Source of the DNA: Bacteroidales bacterium
Lineage (GTDB): Bacteria > Bacteroidota > Bacteroidia > Bacteroidales > WCHB1-69
Direction: 5' to 3'
Assembly: GCA_017525245.1 (NCBI GenBank)
Contig: JAFXTE010000067.1
Span: 1 to 33,285, forward strand
DNA: 33,285 nucleotides
Positions 7,593 to 13,622 of the stretch are shown here, in pieces. Each line of letters starts with the position of its first letter. Position 1 is the first letter of the stretch. Under the pieces are notes generated by a model. That model worked only from the letters and a program-made list of their open reading frames with translations, did not search any database and had not been told where the DNA came from. The translations under genes were made by a program, and so were the position numbers.

Positions 7593-7771
7593 TTTAAAAC
7601 ATTTAAAACATGCTGAAATACAATACAATAACCCTAAAATAACCCAAAACATTTTAAAACATTTTCGAACGTTTAAAACATTCTCGAACAGTTTAAAACA
7701 CAAATCTAAAACCAAATATATTGAAAATCAATACTTTATGGCGTGTTGCAAAATGTTTTAAATGTTTTAAA
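7593..7771. repeat. AT-rich iteron-like repeat region with 19-bp perfect inverted repeat
   Basis: This gene-free stretch (7535-7951) carries many copies of a 9-10 base unit around TTTAAAACA: two in tandem at 7593-7611, looser copies (ATTTTAAAACATTTT, GTTTAAAACATT, GTTTAAAACAC) between about 7645 and 7702, and inverted copies at 7753-7771. The 19 bases at 7593-7611 and 7753-7771 are exact reverse complements. Placement just after the primase-helicase suits a replication origin or partition site. An open frame across it (7543-7761) is only repeat translation (KHLKHLKH) and is not called as a gene. Confidence 0.6.
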
Positions 7772-7893
7772 GGGTATCTGCCCACTTGGAGTGTTTTGAA
7801 AAAAAATCCACGATTTCCTCCGGCATAGACACCTTCGAAAAAAAACTTAAACCATCACTTCAAACAGTCACACTCAACTCACCGAAAAATTGC

Positions 7894-7901
7894 TATCTTT
7901 G
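7894..7901 (+). promoter_or_regulatory. Bacteroides-type promoter for the 7952 gene
   Basis: TATCTTTG followed by GCCATCCGAAAAC fits TAnnTTTG and the common start region. No TTTG or TTGTCCCAAC is seen 19 bases upstream, so this belongs to a different promoter class than the late promoters. Confidence 0.55.
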
Positions 7902-7951
7902 CCATCCGAAAACTATGTTTCAATAACCCATAACCAATAACCATTACAAAG

Positions 7952-8539
7952 GTGGAGTGCTACAGCGTTGACATGAGAGTGGATCCGTTGGTGAAGCGGT
8001 GGATGGACCGCAACTTCAAGACCGGCCACGGACGCTACCGCTTCGGCGACAGTTGCTACTATGGCCTGGTGAGTGCCGTGCTGTGCCAGTCGCCGAGGGT
8101 GGGCAACCCCGCTGTGGTCCCCGACAAATACGCCCGCTTCGTGCCGGTGAAAGTCTGCATAACCGAATACGACTTCTACCATTACGGCTGGGAAGTGAGC
8201 ATCACTCAGGAGCTCCGCTTTTCCCGCCTGGTGCGCAACATTCTCATCGACGAATGCCTGCGCAGCGCGGCCATGCTCCGCGCACGTTACGACATTCCCC
8301 TGTCACAAGCCATCAACAGCTTCACCGTCTGGTACGGTCTCACCGATGACGACGTGAACCCCGACACCCTTCGCAAGACGTACCAGCGCAAATACAAGTC
8401 CGTGGAAGAGGACTACCGTGCCTTCGACCGTGCCGCCGTCACTGACTTCGGCAGGTTGGATGCCGATCCGCCTCAGCGGCATCTGCGCTTGCACAAGTCC
8501 CGGTACCGGGATCCTCGCCAATTGAATCTTTCCTTTTAA
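7952..8539 (+). CDS. Hypothetical phage protein
   Basis: This 195-residue protein is not recognised. It is rich in aromatic and basic residues (YHYGWEVSITQELRFSRLVRNILIDECLRSA) and has a helical middle and a basic C-terminus (HLRLHKSRYRDPRQLNLSF), which could favour nucleic-acid contact. The GTG at 7952 is preferred to the ATG at 7973 because the leader 'ataaccattacaaag' immediately before it matches the leader placed immediately before the ATG at 20790. It follows a TATCTTTG promoter and lies between the origin-like region and the head operon, so it could be a late regulator, but that is only inference from position. Confidence 0.5.
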   Translation: MECYSVDMRVDPLVKRWMDRNFKTGHGRYRFGDSCYYGLVSAVLCQSPRVGNPAVVPDKYARFVPVKVCITEYDFYHYGWEVSITQELRFSRLVRNILIDECLRSAAMLRARYDIPLSQAINSFTVWYGLTDDDVNPDTLRKTYQRKYKSVEEDYRAFDRAAVTDFGRLDADPPQRHLRLHKSRYRDPRQLNLSF

Positions 8540-8561
8540 TAACCAATACAACAAACTGAAT

Positions 8562-9008
8562 ATGAAAGATATAAAAAGAGCATGTTATATTGATAAGAAA
8601 CCAGGAATCAGCAGACTGTGGTACGTCTCCGTGGAGGAGGTGCGGTCATTGGCCATCACCGCTGAGGACACCGTCTCCGTCACCCTGAAGCCCGGCGGCC
8701 GGTGGGGCGAAATCCACGGCAAGCGTACCACCGCCGCCAGCGACTGGGACCGCCGCTTCGACAACCGCATCCAGACCCTGCTCCCCGGATGGACGATGCA
8801 GGACGCCGTAAGCATTGGCCGTCTCGTCCATGGCCGCTACTTGGTGAAATGGACCGACCATGCTGGCGACACCCGGCTGTGCGGCTACGGCGAGCCGCTG
8901 CATTTGGCCATTGCGCAGACCGCACCCGAGACCCCTGCGGAATACCAGGGCATCATGCTCACCTTCAGCTGCGAGAGCGAGTTCGGTTTTCTGAAAATCG
9001 TCGAATGA
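8562..9008 (+). CDS. Hypothetical, possible beta-rich structural protein
   Basis: This 148-residue protein has an N-terminal mixed region and a C-terminal beta-rich segment (RYLVKWTDHAGDTRLCGYGEPLHLAIAQTAPETPAEYQGIMLTFSCESEFGFLKIVE). The arrangement 'strand, D-x-x-G, GDTRLxGxxE, acidic/TA-rich turn, strand' resembles the C-terminal part of the 11461 product, and both recall tail-tube-like proteins of Bacteroidales phages. The family is not firmly identified. The start has an A-rich leader (aacaaactgaatatg). A GC-rich hairpin follows the gene, so it ends a transcription unit. Confidence 0.45.
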   Translation: MKDIKRACYIDKKPGISRLWYVSVEEVRSLAITAEDTVSVTLKPGGRWGEIHGKRTTAASDWDRRFDNRIQTLLPGWTMQDAVSIGRLVHGRYLVKWTDHAGDTRLCGYGEPLHLAIAQTAPETPAEYQGIMLTFSCESEFGFLKIVE

Positions 9009-9018
9009 CAACCCATAT

Positions 9019-9037
9019 TGGGGGCATCATGCCCCCA
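9019..9037 (+). terminator. Hairpin after the 8562 gene
   Basis: TGGGGGCA and TGCCCCCA form an 8-base-pair stem with loop TCA. A T5 tract comes 11 bases later rather than immediately, so termination strength is uncertain. It separates the upstream unit from the late promoter at 9109. Confidence 0.55.
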
Positions 9038-9108
9038 TTATGCGCCCGTTTTTCCCTTCGCGAATTTCCATTATCGATTTTCAATTATCAATTAGTCAGC
9101 GTCTTGCA

Positions 9109-9145
9109 TTGTCCCAACAGTTTTTCGCGCCCCGTAGTATTTTTG
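9109..9145 (+). promoter_or_regulatory. Late promoter A (protease-capsid operon)
   Basis: TTGTCCCAAC (9109-9118) lies exactly 19 bases before TATTTTTG (9138-9145). The start region GCGGCCGAAAAAC follows, giving a leader of roughly 16 bases to the ATG at 9168. It shares 15 bases, TTGCATTGTCCCAAC, with promoter B. The motif occupies the place of the normal TTTG -33 element. Confidence 0.75.
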
Positions 9146-9167
9146 CGGCCGAAAAACTTTACAGACG

Positions 9168-10244
9168 ATGACAAGACAATTTCTGAATATCACCCAGCTC
9201 TCGGCCAACAAGGCCCGTATCGAGATCGACGGCACCATCGGCGGCTTCGACTGGGACACCTGGAAACGGAAGAACACCGGCGCCGGCATCCGGAAGCAGC
9301 TCAAGGAGATCGACAACCTGAAGGTTGACGAGATCGAGGTGCTCATCACCTCTTTAGGTGGTTACGTGGATGAAGCGTTGCAGATCCACGACGCGCTGAA
9401 GAGCCATCCGGCCAAGGTGACCACCATCGTGCAGGGTTTCTGTGCCAGCGCGGCCACCGTCATAGCCTGTGCCGGCGACCGCCGCATCATCTCCCCCAAC
9501 GCTTTGTATCTCATCCACAAGTGCATGAGCGACGTGTGGGATGCCAACGAGAACGATCTGGAAGCGGAGCTGGACGACCAGCGCACCATCAACGGCACGA
9601 TCTTCAACATCTACAAAGGGGTGCTGAAGAAAGACGAGGCCGACCTCCGCGCCCTGTTCGAAGCCAACGACGGCGACGGCAAGTGGATCACCGCCGAGGA
9701 TGCCCTGGCTTTTGGCTTCGCCACCGAGATCCAGGAATTCGAGAACGAGAACAAAAAAACGGCAAGCGGAATGGCGCGGTTCCTGAACCGCGCCCGCGTC
9801 CTCTTCCCGGTTGTGAACAATATCCCTAACTATAACCAAAACCCCACCGACATGAAGAAATTCCTGATGAGTTTCGCCATGCTGGGCGCACTCCTTTGCA
9901 TGAAGGAGGATGCCGAGTATGACGAAAAGGAAGGTCTGAAGCTCACTCCCTCGCAGCTTCAGGCCGTGGAGGATGTCTTGAAGGCCTACGATGACCTCAA
10001 GACGAAAGCCTCCAAGACCGAGAGCGATCTTCAAGGCGCGAAGGATGCCCTGGCCACTGCCGAAAAATCCGTCGCCGACAAAGACGCCCTCATTGCCACC
10101 CTCACCGCCGAGCGCGACAGCTACAAGGCCAAGTACGAGAACGCCCCCGCCAACGTGCCGGGCGTGAACGGAAAGGATGTGAACCCCGAACCCGTTGACG
10201 TGACCGACAACCAGGTCTATGCTGAACTGGAAAAATTCCTCTAA
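9168..10244 (+). CDS. ClpP-like prohead protease fused to scaffold domain
   Basis: The protein has 358 residues. Residues 1-190 form a ClpP/SppA-type serine protease: substrate-loop ITSLGG at 60-65, nucleophile S94 in GFCASAAT, histidine H117 in LYLIHKC, and a likely acid near D168-D170 before TAEDALAFGF. In HK97-like phages such enzymes cleave the scaffold and capsid precursor during head maturation. Residues 229-358 are a charged coiled-coil region (LKTKASKTESDLQGAKDALATAEKS...) typical of a scaffold. A likely internal start at residue 229 is listed separately. It is the first gene after late promoter A and directly precedes the capsid gene. Confidence 0.85.
   Translation: MTRQFLNITQLSANKARIEIDGTIGGFDWDTWKRKNTGAGIRKQLKEIDNLKVDEIEVLITSLGGYVDEALQIHDALKSHPAKVTTIVQGFCASAATVIACAGDRRIISPNALYLIHKCMSDVWDANENDLEAELDDQRTINGTIFNIYKGVLKKDEADLRALFEANDGDGKWITAEDALAFGFATEIQEFENENKKTASGMARFLNRARVLFPVVNNIPNYNQNPTDMKKFLMSFAMLGALLCMKEDAEYDEKEGLKLTPSQLQAVEDVLKAYDDLKTKASKTESDLQGAKDALATAEKSVADKDALIATLTAERDSYKAKYENAPANVPGVNGKDVNPEPVDVTDNQVYAELEKFL
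9852..10244 (+). CDS. Possible nested scaffold protein (in-frame internal start)
   Basis: An ATG at codon 229 of the protease gene would give a separate 130-residue scaffold (MKKFLMSFAM...YAELEKFL). The sequence just before it, ccctaactataaccaaaacccc, resembles the AACC-rich intergenic leaders before other genes in this window, although here it is coding. Nested scaffold genes inside a protease gene are established for phage lambda (C/Nu3). Residues 1-23 of the product are hydrophobic, the rest coiled coil. The existence of the product is inferred, not shown. Confidence 0.4.
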   Translation: MKKFLMSFAMLGALLCMKEDAEYDEKEGLKLTPSQLQAVEDVLKAYDDLKTKASKTESDLQGAKDALATAEKSVADKDALIATLTAERDSYKAKYENAPANVPGVNGKDVNPEPVDVTDNQVYAELEKFL

Positions 10245-10263
10245 CCATCAAACCAAAAACATC

Positions 10264-11364
10264 ATGGCAAGCATTTTAACCACTTCCCAAATCGTGTCCG
10301 AATACGGACAGTACTACATCAAGGAGGGGCAGAACCGCAACCGCCTGTTCCGTGCGTTGGTCCAGATGCCCAAGACCCTGGAGAACCACGCCCGCCACAT
10401 CCGCACCACCGAAACCAAGTACCGGATGGCCAACTACCGTTTCGGCAGCGTGCTGCAACCGTTCAGCACCACCTTCAACCCCATCTCCGAGCTGGAGTTC
10501 ATCCCCAACCAGATTGATCTCCAGAAGATCAAGGTCAACGTGCGTATCACCCCTGACGACATCGAGGATATGTGGCTCGCCTTCATGAGCGGCAACACCA
10601 CCCGCAACAAGAAGGATTGGCCCATCGTCCGCTTCATCATGGAAGAGTATCTCGCCAAGCAGATCGGTGCCGACCGCGAGAACCACATGGTCTATAAGGG
10701 TGTGCGCAACGACAACGGCAACACCCCTGGAGCCTGTATGGACGGCATCAAGAAGAAATTGATCGACGGCACCGCCGCCGGCAATCCTTATCCGATGAAC
10801 GTCATCAACGGCATCGGTCCGTTGGATGCCTCTTCCATTTTCGACCAGATTGAAGCTTTCGACCGCGCCATTGGCCAGCTCTACTGGAACGAAGAAGTCA
10901 ACATCTTCGTTTCTCCGGAGTGGTACCGTGCGTTCCTGGCCGACCGTCGCGCACAGAGTTTCTACCAGCTGCGCAACGAGGGCGACTTCGACAACGTGAT
11001 CGATTTCACCGGACGTCGTCACCGCCTCGTGGCACTTCCGTCCATGGCCGGTACCGACGATTTGTGGGCCGCCACTCCGAACAACCTGTTGTGGCTCACC
11101 ATCCGTGACATGAACACTTCCTCCGCCGACATGCAAGCTATCCACTACGATGTGGACGTCATGCTCGACTGGTGGGAGGGTATCGGCTTCGCCTGCAACA
11201 AAGAGGTGTGGGTGGCAGCTGAGACTGTCACGACAACGGCCTCCGGCGACGGCCAAGGTAACGGTCAAGGCGACGACTCTGGCGAAACCCAAGGCGACGA
11301 CTCTGGCGAAACCCAAGGCGACGACTCTGGCGAAACCCAAGGCAACGACCAGAACAACGGCTAA
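10264..11364 (+). CDS. Major capsid protein
   Basis: This 366-residue protein is called by its position right after the protease-scaffold gene, its length, and its resemblance to capsid proteins of Bacteroidales siphoviruses (N-terminal SQIVSEYGQYYIKEGQNRNRLFRAL; ELEFIPNQIDLQKIKVNVRITPDDIEDMW; a long core to about residue 325). It would assemble the icosahedral head. The C-terminus from about residue 326 is a disordered acidic tail with three exact GDDSGETQ repeats. The start at 10264 is chosen because an A-rich leader (aaccaaaaacatc) precedes it; the earlier in-frame ATG at 10219 lies within the protease gene. Confidence 0.78.
   Translation: MASILTTSQIVSEYGQYYIKEGQNRNRLFRALVQMPKTLENHARHIRTTETKYRMANYRFGSVLQPFSTTFNPISELEFIPNQIDLQKIKVNVRITPDDIEDMWLAFMSGNTTRNKKDWPIVRFIMEEYLAKQIGADRENHMVYKGVRNDNGNTPGACMDGIKKKLIDGTAAGNPYPMNVINGIGPLDASSIFDQIEAFDRAIGQLYWNEEVNIFVSPEWYRAFLADRRAQSFYQLRNEGDFDNVIDFTGRRHRLVALPSMAGTDDLWAATPNNLLWLTIRDMNTSSADMQAIHYDVDVMLDWWEGIGFACNKEVWVAAETVTTTASGDGQGNGQGDDSGETQGDDSGETQGDDSGETQGNDQNNG
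11269..11340. repeat. Three exact 24-bp tandem repeats in capsid tail
   Basis: Three identical 24-base units (11269-11292, 11293-11316, 11317-11340) encode GDDSGETQ three times, followed by a decayed partial unit. Exact identity at the DNA level, including synonymous positions, indicates recent expansion and possible length variation. Confidence 0.9.
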
Positions 11365-11460
11365 GCACAGGGAACGGGCGCGGGGTGATGGCATATCCGT
11401 TGCACCGCGCCGCCCTGTTTTCAATCATTCATTATTCAATCACTTAAAAACTGAAAAATC

Positions 11461-12078
11461 ATGCCTGAACCTGAAGAAAATACCAACCAGTGTCCCGCGT
11501 GCCTTGAAGACCTGGCACGTCCGGCAACCTGTGAACAAGTTGTAGGCGGTGTGGTCACCACCTACCTCCTCGGCCTTAAGGAAGACGTTGCTACCTGGCC
11601 GGCTAAAAAGCCTGCCTCCACGCGTTCGGTCCTCGTTGACCACGTGGAGACCGTTTCTGGGTCGAAACTCACCATGAAACCCGGCAAACGGATGTTCGCC
11701 ATCAGCGCCAAGAAAGGTTCCGCCTTGCTGAAATACGAATTACAGGGCGAAAGCGGCTCCAAGTCGTTCAAAGCGTCCCTGGAAAACAACATTCCCGGTT
11801 TGCGGCCCAAGATGCTGGGCTTTTTGGCAGCCACCGCCAATCAGGAATTGGTGATTCTCGCCAAATCCCGCTCCGGAGATGTCCACATGCTGGGAGACGA
11901 AAACGAAGGTGTAGAGTACGAGAGCGCTGAAGCGACCTCCGGCCAGAACGGCAACGATCCCACCGGTGCCGACGTGGTCTTCTCCACCGAAGTTGCCGCC
12001 CCCACCATCTACAAGGGCGACAACTGGGACGAGCTGCAGGTGCCCGCCGGCGAGTCCGATGACAACGCCGGCGAATAG
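11461..12078 (+). CDS. Putative virion structural protein (tail-tube or head-associated)
   Basis: This 205-residue protein has a short N-terminal NQCPACLEDLARP segment with a C-x2-C pair, then a beta-rich core: TMKPGKRMFAISAKKGSALLKYELQGESGSKSFKASLE, LGFLAATANQELVILAKSRSGDVHMLGDENEGVEYESAEATSGQNGNDPTGADVVFSTEVAAPTIY. From memory this is a common structural protein of Bacteroidales phages, most like tail-tube proteins; the assignment is not firm. The C-terminus is acidic. It is the last gene before a strong terminator, so it is produced with the capsid protein at high level from promoter A. Confidence 0.55.
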   Translation: MPEPEENTNQCPACLEDLARPATCEQVVGGVVTTYLLGLKEDVATWPAKKPASTRSVLVDHVETVSGSKLTMKPGKRMFAISAKKGSALLKYELQGESGSKSFKASLENNIPGLRPKMLGFLAATANQELVILAKSRSGDVHMLGDENEGVEYESAEATSGQNGNDPTGADVVFSTEVAAPTIYKGDNWDELQVPAGESDDNAGE

Positions 12079-12131
12079 CCACATTTTTTTTCTCTCTCAA
12101 CCATATTGGTAATAGTATTTCATTTGTTTGG

Positions 12132-12162
12132 AAAGAGCTTCCTCTCCTGGGAAGCTCTTTTT
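12132..12162 (+). terminator. Strong intrinsic terminator after capsid operon
   Basis: AAAGAGCTTCC (12132-12142) pairs with GGAAGCTCTTT (12149-12159) across a 6-base loop, followed by TTTTTC. It closes the promoter A transcription unit and rules out the upstream ATG at 12128 as the start of the next gene. Confidence 0.9.
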
Positions 12163-12184
12163 CGAACGGCAATCAACTCCTGAC

Positions 12185-13024
12185 ATGAACGATATACAAC
12201 AATGGCTCGACAATCCCGGCCACGACTACTCCGCCGGCGTTACCCTCTTCGCCCGTTACAGCAAGAACAGGGCACTGGTGCGCTATTTCCAATCCGGAAC
12301 CGCCCGGTTCCGGATGGGGAAACTGGTTTACGAGATGGGGAAATTGGCGAATACGGCATCCTCGACGAAACGGATCGTAGAGACGCAAAATTTTGCGTCT
12401 CTACAACCACGGCATTCGGAACACCCTCGTGCAACCGTTTCCCCCGCAACTGCGAAGACACAGCTGCCTCCTTACATCCTCGCCGCCAAGAAGGAGATAT
12501 CCTCCCTCTACGCCCTCATCGACAAACGGCACCGGGAACTGTACGACCTGGGCACCTCCAACGCCGATGACGTGGTGCGCAAACGGAAGAGGATCCTCGA
12601 CGGGCGCAGGCCCGCCATCGATCGTGCCGACCGTCTCTACCGACTGAAGGAGGCATGGATCAAGCTGGAAGATGGCCCCGCCCGGGAACGGGTGGCCAGC
12701 GATATCCGGGAGATGCTGGCCGCACCATGGAAGGAGCAGCCGACGATGGCGGAGGCATCTGCGTCCCCGCAGATGCAGGGAAAGCAACTGCGGGACGCAG
12801 TTGGCTCCCTGTCCGATCTTGACCTCACCAATCGCCGCTCCGCCCTCCGTTCCTCCATCACCAAGGCGCAGAACATGCTGCAGTACCAGACCATCCGCAA
12901 GGGAGACTCCCCCACCCCGATGCCGCCCGGGCAGAAGCGCGACGAGTATGAACGGAAACTGGCCGCGCTGAAGGCGGAGCTGACAGCCGTGTGTGACGAG
13001 CTGGAAAGGAGGAAACCGGCATGA
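12185..13024 (+). CDS. Hypothetical protein interrupted by palindromic repeats
   Basis: This 279-residue protein is unknown. Residues 1-60 (MNDIQQWLDNPGHDYSAGVTLFARYSKNRALVRYF...) and the helical part at about 95-180 look like a conserved phage protein. Residues 65-74 (VETQNFASL) come from a perfect 28-base palindrome. Residues 191-207 come from two further hairpin elements. The C-terminal quarter is coiled coil (DEYERKLAALKAELTAVCDELERR). It overlaps the terminase small subunit candidate by 4 bases (ATGA), suggesting a packaging or head-assembly function. The start at 12185 lies just after the terminator. The repeat insertions sit in apparent linkers, so the frame is kept. Confidence 0.55.
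   Translation: MNDIQQWLDNPGHDYSAGVTLFARYSKNRALVRYFQSGTARFRMGKLVYEMGKLANTASSTKRIVETQNFASLQPRHSEHPRATVSPATAKTQLPPYILAAKKEISSLYALIDKRHRELYDLGTSNADDVVRKRKRILDGRRPAIDRADRLYRLKEAWIKLEDGPARERVASDIREMLAAPWKEQPTMAEASASPQMQGKQLRDAVGSLSDLDLTNRRSALRSSITKAQNMLQYQTIRKGDSPTPMPPGQKRDEYERKLAALKAELTAVCDELERRKPA
12377..12404. repeat. Perfect 28-base palindrome inside a gene
   Basis: Two 14-base arms (GTAGAGACGCAAAA and its complement) abut with no loop. It matches the left hairpin of the 4656-4720 element and is read in the same frame (VETQNFAS versus VETQNVAS). Confidence 0.85.
12755..12776. repeat. In-frame palindromic repeat, CTGCGTCCCCGCAG family
   Basis: GCATCTGCG and CGCAGATGC form a 9-base-pair stem with loop TCCC. 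The core is identical to 4614-4635, with compensatory outer arms, and is read as ASASPQM, the same frame as in the primase. Confidence 0.75.
12785..12803. repeat. Third hairpin of the CTGCG family
   Basis: CAACTGCG and CGCAGTTG form an 8-base-pair stem with loop GGA, resembling the reverse orientation of the same element. It lies eight bases after the previous copy. Confidence 0.6.
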
Positions 13025-13620
13025 GTGCGACCCGTGTGCCAGTGCCATTCCGCGAACGGCAGCGTGATGACGACCTCACGGTCTATGAGGAAGTCTCCTT
13101 GGCCGTGGCCGACGGCAGGAGCGAGCAGCTGAACGAACGGCAGCAGGCGGTCCTGGAGCGCACCAAGGCCGCCTACCGCATTATCTGCGACCTGCCCGAC
13201 AAACGGAAGGCCGTGAACAAACTGAAAGAGCTCTATCCGGAACTGAGCGAGATGACGCTGTATCGCGACATCAACTACGCCATCCGCATCTGGAACCCGA
13301 TGAACCGCATGGACCGGGATTTCCTCACCACCGCGTTCCTCAACAAGCTCATCTCGGAGATCTACAACGATGAATGCGACGCGGCCACCCGCGCCAAGAA
13401 CCTGGCCACCTTCGAACGCTACCTTTCCAACATGCCGCAGGACCCGATGGATCCCACCATCATGGAGAAGCACACCATCAACATCCAGCTCAATATCAAC
13501 GGCAACACCATCACCGTGCCCGCCGACAAATGGGCGAAGATCAAGGAAAACAAACTCATCGCCGCCGCCCTCGACCAGGAAATCACCGAGGCACAGGCGG
13601 AGGAGATTATGGAAAGTTAA
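13021..13620 (+). CDS. Terminase small subunit (candidate)
   Basis: This 199-residue, mostly helical protein ends two bases before the large terminase start, the classic place for the small subunit, which recognises phage DNA and starts packaging. The N-terminal half contains a plausible helix-turn-helix (KRKAVNKLKELYPELSEMTLYRDINYAIRIW, about residues 61-91), and the C-terminal half has an oligomer-like region with TINIQLNINGNTITVPADKWAKIKENK. The start overlaps the upstream stop (ATGA). The family is assigned from position and fold pattern, not from a strong motif match. Confidence 0.65.
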   Translation: MSATRVPVPFRERQRDDDLTVYEEVSLAVADGRSEQLNERQQAVLERTKAAYRIICDLPDKRKAVNKLKELYPELSEMTLYRDINYAIRIWNPMNRMDRDFLTTAFLNKLISEIYNDECDAATRAKNLATFERYLSNMPQDPMDPTIMEKHTINIQLNINGNTITVPADKWAKIKENKLIAAALDQEITEAQAEEIMES

Positions 13621-13622
13621 TC

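Noticed and set aside
7543-7761. 72-codon frame over the iteron region
   Set aside because: Its translation is a product of the TTTAAAACA repeats (KHLKHLKH) and it lies directly after a terminator.
7593-7771. CRISPR-like array
   Set aside because: The units are 9-10 bases, overlapping and irregular, with no unique spacers of constant length and no cas genes.
10276-11424. Long minus-strand open frame (382 codons) across the capsid gene
   Set aside because: It is the GC-rich shadow of the capsid frame, with low-complexity translation (repeated ALGFARVV) and no start context. The same applies to the minus-strand frames over the terminase, portal, 20790 and tape-measure genes.
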